A DNA stretch of 64,000 bases. Origin: Neobacillus terrae (GTDB lineage Bacteria > Bacillota > Bacilli > Bacillales > Cytobacillaceae). Both the position numbers and the translations under genes were made by a program. The stretch is from contig NZ_JAAOEO010000020.1 in the NCBI RefSeq assembly GCF_011393025.1, positions 1-64,000 on the forward strand, given 5' to 3'. The notes under the pieces were generated by a model. The model saw only the letters and a list, made by a program, of their open reading frames with translations, did not search any database and was not told the origin of the DNA. Positions 25,379 through 33,921 of this stretch are shown in pieces; the stretch's first letter is position 1, and each line of letters opens with the position of its first letter.

Positions 25379-26647
25379 ATGTTTTTGAAAAATATAACGT
25401 ATTTAAATAGAAACTTTCATTTTGAAAAGGGAAGCTTTGGAATAGATGAAGGAAAAATTAATATCGCTGCGGTTGAGGGAAATTATGAAACAGTAATGGA
25501 CTGCAGCGATTATCTTGTTATTCCAGGTTTAGTGAATGCCCATTTTCATAGCTATTCGTCCATTGCAAAGGGTTTGATGAGGGAAATGCCCATTCAGGAA
25601 TGGTGCAATGACAGCGAGCAGGGGCAGCTTCAAAATCACCTTTTCAATTACTTGGATACAAAAGCAACAAAAGAAGAGTTTGTGTTAATTGGACAGCAAA
25701 GTTATGTTGAAATGGTTAAAAATGGGGTGACGTTTGTAAGTGACGGAGATCCAGGGGATTATCCGGAACTATTGGCTGACGGAATAAATGAATTAGGCAT
25801 TCGCGGAATTGTGGATACGCATGGAAAGATTGCTAATTATGCTGGGAAAGTTAATCGCAATGTTTGTTATGGAACTCATTTGCTTGAGGAAGAAGATATA
25901 ACAGAAGAAAGTTTGGCGGCACTTGAAAAATTAAAGGAGCAATATCCTTCTGAAATTATATTTACGCATTGTATGGAAAACAGCTGGAGAAAAGAGATTG
26001 TGTATTCCAACTTCGGAAAGTCCAGTGTGGAGCTCTATCATGAGCGTGATTTACTCGATGAAAAAACGGTTCTTTACCATGGTGTACACATGTCGGAAAA
26101 AGATATAAGGCTTGTAGCTGAGAATAGCACCTCTATAGTGCACTGTCCTATTTCAAATCTTTGGTCTGGGGCAGGGCAGGCAAATGTAAAAGAAATGCTC
26201 AGGAAAAAGGTTAATGTATGCCTTGGCACAGATTACGCACATACAGATATGTGGGAAGTGATGCGTATGGCCTATTATTTGCTAAAGCTAAATACCGATG
26301 TAAATGAGTTCTCAGCAGAGGATATTTTTAAAATGGCGACCTTTAATGGGGCAAAAGCATATGGACTAGATGGTGAAATCGGATCCGTTCAGGACGGTAA
26401 TAAAGCAGACCTTGTCTTTATAAAAAAGGATCATTCGCTTTATCCTTTAGTTAAGAAGGGAAGCTTCTCGAACTATCTGCATAACATCTTAACCAATACA
26501 CAAAAAGAATCCATCATGCATGTGATGGTTGAGGGTAAGTGGATCATGTATGATCGAAAAGTATTGACTATAGATGAAAAAAAGATAAAGGAACATTATG
26601 AAAAAATGATAGGGAAGATTTTTTCCGATATAGCAGAAGCAATTTAA
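25379..26647 (+). CDS. Amidohydrolase-family deaminase/hydrolase
   Basis: A 422-residue metal-dependent hydrolase of the TrzA/AtzA/SAH-deaminase-like branch. Metal ligands are visible: NAHFHSYSS (HxH) near residue 55, the His of FTHCMENS, the His of VLYHGVHMS and the Asp of LGTDYAHTD near residue 285. The N-terminal strand domain and the late NKADLVFI segment complete the composite domain. It probably removes an amino or other leaving group from a heterocycle; the substrate is unknown. GGAGGATC precedes the ATG. It is a single gene. Confidence 0.78.
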   Translation: MFLKNITYLNRNFHFEKGSFGIDEGKINIAAVEGNYETVMDCSDYLVIPGLVNAHFHSYSSIAKGLMREMPIQEWCNDSEQGQLQNHLFNYLDTKATKEEFVLIGQQSYVEMVKNGVTFVSDGDPGDYPELLADGINELGIRGIVDTHGKIANYAGKVNRNVCYGTHLLEEEDITEESLAALEKLKEQYPSEIIFTHCMENSWRKEIVYSNFGKSSVELYHERDLLDEKTVLYHGVHMSEKDIRLVAENSTSIVHCPISNLWSGAGQANVKEMLRKKVNVCLGTDYAHTDMWEVMRMAYYLLKLNTDVNEFSAEDIFKMATFNGAKAYGLDGEIGSVQDGNKADLVFIKKDHSLYPLVKKGSFSNYLHNILTNTQKESIMHVMVEGKWIMYDRKVLTIDEKKIKEHYEKMIGKIFSDIAEAI

Positions 26648-26842
26648 TTTTTTCTGCTGCTCGGTATACCATTTAAGGGCCACTAAGAAAGAAGGTACTG
26701 GTGATGGGCTAACTAAAGCATAATTTCCAATCATGACACCAAATTTGCCAGCTTGCTCTTTTGGTACCGGGAGTCATCCGAGATCGGCAAATCAAAAAAT
26801 AAAGAAAATTTCAATTGAAAAATACTAACCATACCGAAAAGT

Positions 26843-26879
26843 AAAAGGGAGAGATCGTAATAAAGATCCTCCCTTTTTA
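26843..26879. terminator. Bidirectional terminator between convergent genes
   Basis: AAAAGGGAGAGATC pairs with GATCCTCCCTTTT (one bulged base) around a short loop, flanked by A and T runs. Confidence 0.75.
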
Positions 26880-26880
26880 T

Positions 26881-27855
26881 TTATTTTCTTGATTCCTGGT
26901 CTTCTTCATCACTTCTGACATCAGGTCTCACAGGTGTTAAAAGATTGGAAATAGCGGGCTGGTATTGAAGTTGCATATCCATCGGTCCCTGGCCGTCAAC
27001 ACCAGTATCAGAAAGGATAGGTGTATATGCGTTTGGTGCAGCAGTTGGGTAATCCTGATTCTCCATTCCTTCGGTCATTTTTGTTTCTTTACCGTTATTT
27101 TCATTACCGCTGTTCTGGCTTTGGTTTTCTAATTTAACAGGATGAAATTCATTAGAAACTTCAGTTTGATATTTCTGACCCATTTCACCTTGACCAGGAT
27201 CTTGGCTAAGACCGCTGCTATACTCCAGGCCAGCAGGTTTGGAGCTTTCAGAAGCATTTGATTGATACTGCTGTTTACCTTGTCCTTGCCCCTGGTTTTG
27301 CTGGCCTTCCCGTTTATTATATAAAATTAATGGTGTTAAATCACCGGAAGCTTCGGTTTGATACGATAAGTTTTCTGATCCTTGGCGATAATTTTGAATT
27401 TCATTATGAAGTGGTTCCTTTTTTAGACTTACAGGTCTTAATTCCCGGGAGGCTTCTGTCTGATATTGAGGACGCATCTGTTTTGGTCCTTGATTGCGTT
27501 GCTCAGAAGCTTGCTCCATATCTGTATCGGGAACAAAACGGTGGAAGAAATATTCAAAAACTGCCACGCCAAGTGCTGAAATAAGTGAAGCTGAAAATAT
27601 GTTATCGATTGTGGTCATATTTGCAGCAACAAACCAGACGACTACAAAGGCCAATACAAAGTCGGCAATAGTGGCCATTAGGTTGGTGGATCTTTGTAAA
27701 ATAAATAAGTCACCCAAAACGTAACCAACAAGTCCAAGAATGATCGTTGCAGTTAAAATATCACCAAAACTCATATTGTAGAACAAGCCAAGGATTAGCC
27801 CCAGAACTGAAAGAGTTGCAATAAATTTGATAGCAAATGCTAATGCATGACGCAT
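26881..27855 (-). CDS. yndM: YndM-family (DUF2512) membrane protein with repeat tail
   Basis: A 324-residue protein. Residues 1-110 hold four membrane segments and match YndM/DUF2512 (FYNMSFGDILTATIILG, VGYVLGDLFIL). The remaining two thirds are a hydrophilic Gln/Asn/Glu-rich tail with six spaced copies of a short motif close to YQTEAS-x-E/D-L-x-P-V, at about 34-36-residue intervals. Ordinary YndM proteins are about half this length. The tail probably faces the cytoplasm or spore interior and may be a binding platform (inference). AAAGGAGG precedes the ATG. Function unknown. Confidence 0.8.
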   Translation of the reverse strand: MRHALAFAIKFIATLSVLGLILGLFYNMSFGDILTATIILGLVGYVLGDLFILQRSTNLMATIADFVLAFVVVWFVAANMTTIDNIFSASLISALGVAVFEYFFHRFVPDTDMEQASEQRNQGPKQMRPQYQTEASRELRPVSLKKEPLHNEIQNYRQGSENLSYQTEASGDLTPLILYNKREGQQNQGQGQGKQQYQSNASESSKPAGLEYSSGLSQDPGQGEMGQKYQTEVSNEFHPVKLENQSQNSGNENNGKETKMTEGMENQDYPTAAPNAYTPILSDTGVDGQGPMDMQLQYQPAISNLLTPVRPDVRSDEEDQESRK

Positions 27856-28032
27856 GATGAAAGAACCTCCTTTTTTGTAGTTTTGTACAGGTATCAGCCG
27901 TTTATTCTAATCAATACAAACGTAAAAAAAGGAAAGAGAAAAATTCCCACCTAAAAAAAGACATTTTGCTTCTCTAAACGACAACAATAAAGTAAAATTT
28001 ATTTTTGATTGTAAGAGGGGGAATTTAGAAAT

Positions 28033-29358
28033 ATGAAAAGCAGGGTTTCAGTAATGTTTAGTATTGTTCTTGCCATGCTGGTGGCTTCAATTGATACAAC
28101 GATCATGAACACCACGATGCCAGTTATTGCAAAAGAACTGGGGAGATTTGATTTATATGCATGGTCATTTGCTTCCTATATGATTACAAGCACCATCCTT
28201 TCACCCGTAGCAGGGAGGCTTTCGGATTTATTTGGAAGGAAGAAAGTGTTCGCTTCAGGAATTATACTATTTTTATTCGGGTCACTTTTATGCGGCCTTT
28301 CCGGAAGCATGGTCCAGCTCGTTATTTTCCGTGCCATTCAAGGGATAGGAGCAGGATTTATGATGCCATTCCCAGCTATTATTGCTGGTGACTTATTCCC
28401 TGTAGAAAAGAGAGGGAAAATCCAGGCCTTATTTACAGCAATGTGGGGGCTTTCTGCCGTTCTTGCACCGCTGCTTGGTTCATTCTTCGTCGAGTATATG
28501 ACATGGAGATGGATTTTCTTTGTTAATTTACCGGTATGCTTAGTAGCCTTTTTAACATTAATGCCATACCAGGAACATTACGAACCAAAAAAAGCGAGTG
28601 TCGATTATCTCGGTGCAATTCTTTTTGCGGCGGGTGTTACCTTCCTTCTATTGGATACAGTAGTAAAAGAAAATCGAGTCTTATACTTCATAATCGGAGC
28701 AGTTATTCTTGTGATTTTTTACTTTTATGAGAAAAAACAAGTCTCACCTATTGTTCCGCTCACCATGTTTAAAAATAAAATGATTTCGCGAATCAACTTG
28801 AACGCCTTTATAGGGACGGTTGCGTTATTCGGAACATCAAGTTTCATTCCATTATTTCTGCAGAATGTAAAACATCTTTCTTTATTTATGAGCGGTGTAG
28901 CGTTACTTGGAACAGCGATTGGCTGGATGGCTGCTGCTGTACCTGCAGGAAAGTGGATTTTAAAATATGGATATCGTATTTTATTAATAATCGGTAATGC
29001 TCTGTTGTTCCTGTCCGGGATCCTTTTAACTCTATTAAATGAGGATCATGGTTTCTGGTTCGTGTTCGCAGTTATGATCGTTCAGGGTCTGGCTTTCGGC
29101 TTACTGACAACAGTGGGCGTCATTGGGGTTCAGCAGCTGGTTGGAGGACATGAAAAAGGTATTTCGACTTCATTCTTTATGTTCTGCCGAAACATGGGAA
29201 CAGCTATAGGTGTGACCGTAATGGGAGCACTTTTAACAGCAGGCTCCAGTTTCATGATTGGAATCCATCATATATTTATTTTTGGCTTTATAGGAAGTAT
29301 TTTTGCTCTGCTCACGGCATTTTTAGTACAGAGGCAAAAACAGTCTGTTCCTGCCTAA
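28033..29358 (+). CDS. MFS multidrug efflux transporter (DHA2/EmrB-like)
   Basis: A 441-residue transporter. The opening MLVASIDTTIMNTTMPVIA, with Asp in the first membrane segment, and PVAGRLSDLFGRKK in loop 2-3 are typical of drug:proton antiporters of the EmrB/QacA group. At 441 residues it is shorter than the usual fourteen-segment members. AGAGGGGG precedes the ATG. No regulator is encoded next to it and a strong terminator follows. Confidence 0.82.
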   Translation: MKSRVSVMFSIVLAMLVASIDTTIMNTTMPVIAKELGRFDLYAWSFASYMITSTILSPVAGRLSDLFGRKKVFASGIILFLFGSLLCGLSGSMVQLVIFRAIQGIGAGFMMPFPAIIAGDLFPVEKRGKIQALFTAMWGLSAVLAPLLGSFFVEYMTWRWIFFVNLPVCLVAFLTLMPYQEHYEPKKASVDYLGAILFAAGVTFLLLDTVVKENRVLYFIIGAVILVIFYFYEKKQVSPIVPLTMFKNKMISRINLNAFIGTVALFGTSSFIPLFLQNVKHLSLFMSGVALLGTAIGWMAAAVPAGKWILKYGYRILLIIGNALLFLSGILLTLLNEDHGFWFVFAVMIVQGLAFGLLTTVGVIGVQQLVGGHEKGISTSFFMFCRNMGTAIGVTVMGALLTAGSSFMIGIHHIFIFGFIGSIFALLTAFLVQRQKQSVPA

Positions 29359-29360
29359 AT

Positions 29361-29397
29361 TAGAAAAGACCTTTCCCTAATGGGAAGGTCTTTTCTA
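29361..29397. terminator. Terminator of the MFS gene
   Basis: TAGAAAAGACCTTTCCC pairs with GGGAAGGTCTTTTCTA around TAAT. Confidence 0.9.
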
Positions 29398-29399
29398 AG

Positions 29400-29483
29400 C
29401 TAATCAGTTATATCCATAACTTCTGAACGCATAAGAGAAACTAAGGCATCCGCAAAGGACATGGCGAATGCAAGTTTCTCTAA
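29400..29483 (+). repeat. Dispersed intergenic repeat family A, copy 2
   Basis: Starts TAATCAGTTATATCCATAAC, then TTCTGAACGC, and ends with AACTAAGGCATCCGC, AAAGGAC and GGCGAATGC. It shares both ends with the reverse strand of the 45596-45743 copy but lacks the middle, as if deleted internally. Confidence 0.75.
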
Positions 29484-29486
29484 TGT

Positions 29487-29648
29487 TTATTTATTCTCTG
29501 TATTTGCTGCTTCCTCCAGTTTTCTTGCATTTTCAAGCCCCGTATCACTAAACGAGTTGTCACTATTCAATTGGCCGCCATTCGGACCGCCATCCATACC
29601 CTTATTATTTCGATCTTCTGATTGAAGATCATTTCTAACTTCTGCCAT
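29487..29648 (-). CDS. Small hydrophilic protein
   Basis: A 53-residue protein rich in Asn, Asp, Glu and Gly (MAEVRNDLQSEDRN at the start, then GMDGGPNGGQLNSDNSF). AAGGA precedes the ATG by seven bases. It follows the next listed gene by 24 bases and is probably co-transcribed with it. Composition suggests a spore-associated protein, but no family is recognised. Confidence 0.55.
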   Translation of the reverse strand: MAEVRNDLQSEDRNNKGMDGGPNGGQLNSDNSFSDTGLENARKLEEAANTENK

Positions 29649-29672
29649 TATTATTCCTTCTTTCCGTAAGGA

Positions 29673-29834
29673 TTATTCTTCCCAAAGTTTAAAAGGGGTA
29701 TAGACCTTGTTCCCTGAGATTTGCCTATGCAGGATTGGTTTTTTAAAAAGATTTTCTGATTCTTTTATGCCTATTTCTTCTCGATGACGAGCTCTGATGC
29801 TAATTCCGAGAATCTCTTCATATATTTTCGGCAC
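29673..29834 (-). CDS. Small basic protein
   Basis: A 53-residue protein starting PKIYEEILGIS after a GTG at 29834 and ending VYTPFKLWEE. GGGAGG lies eight to nine bases before the GTG. It is the first gene of a probable two-gene operon with 29487-29648. No family is recognised. Confidence 0.55.
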   Translation of the reverse strand: MPKIYEEILGISIRARHREEIGIKESENLFKKPILHRQISGNKVYTPFKLWEE

Positions 29835-30026
29835 GGTGTAGTTCCTCCCTTTTTGTTGATAAGATTATTTTTTCCTGTTTAGATTGTAAAAATGTACAGT
29901 AATGGAAAAAACGAAATGAATAAATTATTAAAATACTTTTGTGAGTAATAAAAAAACTTTTCGAAGTAAACCTATTGCATTTTAGAGTAAAATATATTAC
30001 CTTTAAAAGTAAGAGGAGGTGAAAAT

Positions 30027-31070
30027 ATGGAAAATTTGAGATTAAATGTTTCTTTATTAAGAAAAAAGGTGCCAAACCTAACGAGTGCCGCCAGATCAGT
30101 AGGATTACGTCCTGCCACAGTCTCTAATTTATGTACAGGAAAAATTCCCATAGGTCGAGCGGAAGTTCGGACTTTAGCTGCACTTGCAGAATTGGCCCAA
30201 TGCAGTTTGGATGAGCTCGTAATAAGAGGGGAGAGTGTGGAGATGATTGAAACTAAAATTAAAACGCTTGATTTGTTCGCACCTATTGTGAAGGGAGGGA
30301 CTGTCGGTTTAATCGCAAGATATGGAATGGGCCAGCTTGTTATTCTAGCTGAATTATTCCATAGGCTCAAGAAAGAAGGCTACGCAGTGATTTTGCTTCA
30401 GCCTCAGGATAATCACCCTGAACTGGATGATATTAAAGATGAAACAGATGTTGTAGTAAATTCAATTGATGAAGCTTTTGAGAAAATCTCAGATTTCGGT
30501 GCAACAAAGGATATTATTTTTACTGCAGATCGTTCCCATGTTCTGACGGGTGAAATATATAATCTTCAGGAACAAATACAAAATGCTAACATTCAATCCG
30601 TAACAACCTTCCTTCTTGACTTAAAGGGAGAGTCCGTGGATGACGAACTTCCTTACGGCCCGCTAGAGACACTTTGGCAATTTGACGCAGACCTCGCAGC
30701 CAGACATAAATTTCCTGCCGTAAACCCCATTTATTCTACTTCTTCAGTTCTGGAGGGGGCAAGTCTCGATCAAAAGCACCTTTCCATCCAACAAAGAGCT
30801 CAAAAATTATTAAGACGCTATCGGGAATTATGGTCCTTAGTTAATGTAAAAGGGCTAAATGGAATCCCAGCCTCAGAGCTTCAGACTTATAACCGGGGTG
30901 AAAGACTGGAAGCATATTTGACACAGCCGTTTTATGTGGCAGAAGCTTTTACCGGAAAAAAAGGGGAGTCTGTAGAACTTAAAGATGCACTAAGTGATGT
31001 CCAAAAAATTTTAGATGGAGAAAAAGATTTTGAGGATCTAAATTCTTTAAATTATATAGGCAGTCTTTAA
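30027..31070 (+). CDS. HTH protein fused to a degenerate F1-ATPase beta-like module
   Basis: A 347-residue protein. Residues 8-66 form a Cro/C1-type helix-turn-helix (LTSAARSVGLRPATVS, then AALAELAQCSLDEL). From residue 77 the sequence follows ATP synthase beta: TKIKTLDLFAPIVKGGTVGL corresponds to the strand before the P-loop, PAVNPIYSTSS (230-240) to the YPAVDPLxSTS segment, KLLRRYRELWSLV to the helix after it, and LTQPFYVAEAFTG (298-310) to LSQPFxVAExFTG. The P-loop itself is lost: GGAGVGKT is replaced by ARYGMGQL (97-104), without the Lys and Thr. The middle of the beta subunit is shortened. It is therefore probably a DNA-binding protein with a non-hydrolysing nucleotide-fold domain. GAGGAGGTG precedes the ATG; no atp genes are near. 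Confidence 0.82.
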   Translation: MENLRLNVSLLRKKVPNLTSAARSVGLRPATVSNLCTGKIPIGRAEVRTLAALAELAQCSLDELVIRGESVEMIETKIKTLDLFAPIVKGGTVGLIARYGMGQLVILAELFHRLKKEGYAVILLQPQDNHPELDDIKDETDVVVNSIDEAFEKISDFGATKDIIFTADRSHVLTGEIYNLQEQIQNANIQSVTTFLLDLKGESVDDELPYGPLETLWQFDADLAARHKFPAVNPIYSTSSVLEGASLDQKHLSIQQRAQKLLRRYRELWSLVNVKGLNGIPASELQTYNRGERLEAYLTQPFYVAEAFTGKKGESVELKDALSDVQKILDGEKDFEDLNSLNYIGSL

Positions 31071-31090
31071 TTATTAATTTGGATTAACTT

Positions 31091-31117
31091 CCCCGCTCAT
31101 TTATGAGCGGGGTTTTT
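31091..31117 (+). terminator. Terminator of the HTH/F1-beta-like gene
   Basis: CCCCGCTCA pairs with TGAGCGGGG around TTTA, then five T. Confidence 0.9.
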
Positions 31118-31238
31118 ATGTAATTTTATTTTTTTGTATTTTAATTAGTACAGTTATTAAATATGTGATGCTAGGTAAATATGATATAATCATCTAAATG
31201 AATGAATAAGAGATGTAGAAATACGGGGGAGCGTAACA

Positions 31239-32069
31239 GTGCAACCATTAGAAAAAATTGCAGAATATTTAGTAGAGAATGCAGCAGACATTAGCAGAAA
31301 AATAGTTGATTATAATGTTGGTAAATTAGAGATAGATCTTCCAGATGAAGTTGTTGAGAGAGCTGTGACCACCAATGGTGAATTTTTGGAGTTCATTGGT
31401 CATACTTTGGAGTTAAACGAAGAAACAGCAGCAAAAAGGTTTTTGGAATGGTACAAAAAAAATCAGCAGCAAACTCAAGCAGAAGTTAATTTTCAAGTGG
31501 ATGACATCTCCGCTTTAATAAAGCCTTATGCCGCGGTGCGGATGCAGCTGGTAAAGATGCTAACAAAGATTTCTATAGAGCAAGGCCTGTCTACAGAAGA
31601 GGTAGTATTTGTGAATAATCGTACTAGTTACTTTCTGGATTTGAGTATCACTCAGACGATTATTGAACGGGAACGCTTATCGAAAGAATCTAAACAAAAG
31701 AGTAAAAGGGTTATTACTGAATTATCATCACCTATTGTTCCGATTCAAAATGGTATGGCCATTCTGCCCCTAATTGGTGAGCTGGATTTAGATCGAAGCA
31801 ATCATATCATGAATAGTGTAATTCCTAAGATAAGTCAACAGAAAATAAAGTGTTTGATCATTGATTTCTCCGGAATGCTTACAATTGATGAGGAAGTTGC
31901 GGGTTTAATTTTTAAAATTCACCGTGTATTAAAACTTCTGGGTGTAGAGTCTATGTTTACAGGTATCCGCCCAGACCTGGCTACATTAGTTGTAAATGCG
32001 GGTATCGACTTTTCATCCTTAAAAACCTTCGGGAATGTACAACAAGCTATCTTTAGCAAGGCAGAGTAA
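31239..32069 (+). CDS. RsbR-like stressosome protein
   Basis: A 276-residue protein with an N-terminal helical sensor half (about 1-150, non-haem-globin-like as in RsbR) and a C-terminal STAS domain from SSPIVPIQNGMAILPLIGELD to the end. RsbR proteins form the stressosome with RsbS and RsbT and feed the sigma-B stress response. The two Thr sites phosphorylated in RsbRA appear replaced here: LDLDRS in the first loop and TIDEEVA in the second, where VDTxVA is usual. GGGGGAGCG precedes the GTG start. No RsbS, RsbT or RsbX gene is adjacent. Confidence 0.8.
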   Translation: MQPLEKIAEYLVENAADISRKIVDYNVGKLEIDLPDEVVERAVTTNGEFLEFIGHTLELNEETAAKRFLEWYKKNQQQTQAEVNFQVDDISALIKPYAAVRMQLVKMLTKISIEQGLSTEEVVFVNNRTSYFLDLSITQTIIERERLSKESKQKSKRVITELSSPIVPIQNGMAILPLIGELDLDRSNHIMNSVIPKISQQKIKCLIIDFSGMLTIDEEVAGLIFKIHRVLKLLGVESMFTGIRPDLATLVVNAGIDFSSLKTFGNVQQAIFSKAE

Positions 32070-32074
32070 CGCGA

Positions 32075-32106
32075 AAAAGCACTCATAATATAATGAGTGC
32101 TTTTTC
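32075..32106 (+). terminator. Terminator of the RsbR-like gene
   Basis: AAAAAGCACTCAT pairs with ATGAGTGCTTTTT. Confidence 0.85.
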
Positions 32107-32111
32107 AATAT

Positions 32112-32140
32112 TAAAAAAAGACCCTAAAATAGAGTCTTTT
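32112..32140 (-). terminator. Terminator of the cold-shock gene
   Basis: Minus-strand hairpin AAAGACTCTA/TAGGGTCTTT followed by a T run. Confidence 0.75.
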
Positions 32141-32158
32141 GTAGTGGTTAAAATTAGA

Positions 32159-32359
32159 TTAAGCTTTACGAACGTTAGCTGCTTGCGCGCCACGTTGACC
32201 TTGCTCAACATCAAAAGTCACTGATTGACCTTCTTCTAAAGTTTTGAACCCTTCGCCTTGGATCGCTGAGAAATGAACGAATACATCGTCTCCACCTTCG
32301 CGCTCGATGAATCCGAATCCTTTTTCGCTGTTAAACCATTTTACTTTACCATTTTCCAT
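32159..32359 (-). CDS. Cold-shock protein (CspB/CspD type)
   Basis: A 66-residue single-domain RNA/DNA-binding protein. The RNP1 motif KGFGFIE and RNP2 VFVHFSAI are intact, and GKVKWFNSEKG is the standard start. It acts as an RNA chaperone in the cytoplasm. AGGAGG lies eight bases before the ATG. The 5' region to about 32520 is long enough for the structured leader often found on csp mRNAs, but I cannot define a fold. Bacilli have several paralogues, so no specific symbol is given. Confidence 0.93.
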   Translation of the reverse strand: MENGKVKWFNSEKGFGFIEREGGDDVFVHFSAIQGEGFKTLEEGQSVTFDVEQGQRGAQAANVRKA

Positions 32360-32550
32360 TTTTGTTGCCTCCTAGTGTGTTTTACACACAATGTGTTACT
32401 ATCCTTGCTCTCAGTGATCATTAAGACGAAAAGTTTGTACTTATACTATCCTTTACACCGAACAAAAATAATTCTTCCTAAGAATAACATTAATTTTGAT
32501 GGATTACAAGCGATAACATGAGTTATTTTTCTAAAGATCATTTGACTGGA

Positions 32551-32584
32551 ATTAAAATAAGCGCTGAGGTTTTCCTCAGCGCTT
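32551..32584 (-). terminator. Terminator of the YjcZ-type gene
   Basis: AAGCGCTGAGG pairs perfectly with CCTCAGCGCTT; the minus strand continues with a T-rich run. Confidence 0.85.
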
Positions 32585-32595
32585 TCAATCATGGC

Positions 32596-32730
32596 TTAGT
32601 AAAAACAAGAGCAGCCAACGATAATTAAAAGGATGAATAATACTACAATCAGGGCGAAACCTCCGCCAAAGCCGTATCCGCATCCTCCATAACCGTAACC
32701 ACCAAAACCGCCGCAACCGCCGTAGAACAT
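32596..32730 (-). CDS. YjcZ-family small sporulation protein
   Basis: A 44-residue protein too short for ordinary gene calling. Residues 1-25 are Gly/Tyr/Phe/Cys-rich (FYGGCGGFGGYGYGG pattern) and residues 26-43 are one hydrophobic segment ending GCSCFY. This matches the YjcZ family found only in spore formers. AGGTGGT precedes the ATG and a perfect terminator follows the stop. It is likely made late in sporulation and placed at the spore coat or a membrane (family knowledge). Confidence 0.82.
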   Translation of the reverse strand: MFYGGCGGFGGYGYGGCGYGFGGGFALIVVLFILLIIVGCSCFY

Positions 32731-32970
32731 ATACAACACCACCTTTCATATGGGTCTTTATACCATATGCAAAGAGGGCAGAAGAGATATAGGCAGGAGC
32801 GGAGTGTCAAAAGAGAAATATTTTGAAGTAACGAACGTAAAAATGCAAAATCGTAATGGTTTTCCCTTTCTTTTAAGTCTTTTTGATTATACCATATATA
32901 TCCAGGAAATATCACCCTATTTCTCTATACTGATTTAAGGTTAAATGGAGAATAGGGGGTGGAAAGAAGA

Positions 32971-33498
32971 ATGATTGACTATCGTATAAGGTATATATCG
33001 GGTTATACAGCGAAAATTGGCGACCTAGTTTCCATGTTGGAGCACACAAGGGCAGTTACTTTAAGTGGCCTGCAAGGATTAAGCAAGGAAGACCTGGATT
33101 ATGTGCTCGATGAAAGTTCGAACACTATTGGGTCCCTTTTAATGCATATTGCCTCAATTGAATTTGTACATCAAATTATTACTGCTGAAGACAGGGATAT
33201 TAACGAAGAAGAACGTAGAGAATGGGGAACAGCTCTCGAGCTTGGAAATCAGGCTAGAGAAAAGTTTCGTGGATACTCGCTTGATTACTATTTTAATCGT
33301 TTAGCATCTATCAGGGACAATACTTTGACATTGTTAAAAACTCAGGACGACCAGTGGCTCACGGAAACAAAGAATTGGGAAAATGGCCTTCCATATAACC
33401 ATTACTGGATGTGGTTCCATGTTATGGAGGATGAAATAAATCACCGCGGTCAAATTCGAATGATTAAGAGGTTATTGGAGAATAGAAAGGTAAAATGA
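32971..33498 (+). CDS. DinB-family protein (DUF664)
   Basis: A 175-residue four-helix protein of the DinB superfamily. The likely metal-binding histidines are in LLMHIASIE (about residue 55) and in HVMEDEINHRGQI (about residues 150-162). The frame starts at a GTG at 32959, but that codon is part of the GGGGGTGG ribosome binding site; the ATG at 32971 is used. Substrate unknown; relatives are thiol transferases or damage-inducible proteins. It is not closely similar to the BstA-like protein at 14715. Confidence 0.8.
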   Translation: MIDYRIRYISGYTAKIGDLVSMLEHTRAVTLSGLQGLSKEDLDYVLDESSNTIGSLLMHIASIEFVHQIITAEDRDINEEERREWGTALELGNQAREKFRGYSLDYYFNRLASIRDNTLTLLKTQDDQWLTETKNWENGLPYNHYWMWFHVMEDEINHRGQIRMIKRLLENRKVK

Positions 33499-33510
33499 CA
33501 GGGGAATCAT

Positions 33511-33702
33511 ATGTTGATCTTAAAAAGAAACGCGCCACTCTTTTTTATTTTTGCTGTCCTGCTATGTTCCATTTTCGCTCAGGTTTCTGATGATTTAATT
33601 AGACTTTTCAGTCTGAAAGCGATCTCCATTTGGGATGAACGGATGTGGATTACACTCTTTCGAGCGTTTATGACAAAATATCGTATTAATCTTCATTGGT
33701 AA
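33511..33702 (+). CDS. Short membrane-protein fragment or small protein
   Basis: A 63-residue frame with AGGGGA before its ATG. Residues 8-26 form one hydrophobic segment and the following residues resemble the beginning of a PAP2-type phosphatase, after which the frame ends. The sequence beyond the stop does not continue the protein in any frame I could follow. It may be a truncated gene whose start signals survive. The gap to 33921 holds nothing else recognisable. Confidence 0.4.
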   Translation: MLILKRNAPLFFIFAVLLCSIFAQVSDDLIRLFSLKAISIWDERMWITLFRAFMTKYRINLHW

Positions 33703-33921
33703 AAATAGGTCCTATAATATAAATTTGTACCTTACTTGTTTAATCATAAATACATTTCTTGCATTTTATTATTTTTACTATCAGATCCTCTGGAACCCCG
33801 GGGAATTTCAATTGTTCTAAAAGCAAATTGACTGCCATGGGCAGTTCTTATTTTTAGCCAGGAAGGTATATAAATTTCTTAGGCGAATTATTAATTAAAA
33901 CGAAAATAGGAGGTTTGTAAA

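Noticed and set aside
26650..26790. Minus-strand fragment with KFGVMIGNYALVSPSPVPSF
   Set aside because: It looks faintly coding and may be another remnant, but it is short, interrupted upstream and I cannot tie it to a family.
33703..33921. Continuation of a PAP2-type phosphatase gene
   Set aside because: No frame continues the protein beyond 33702.
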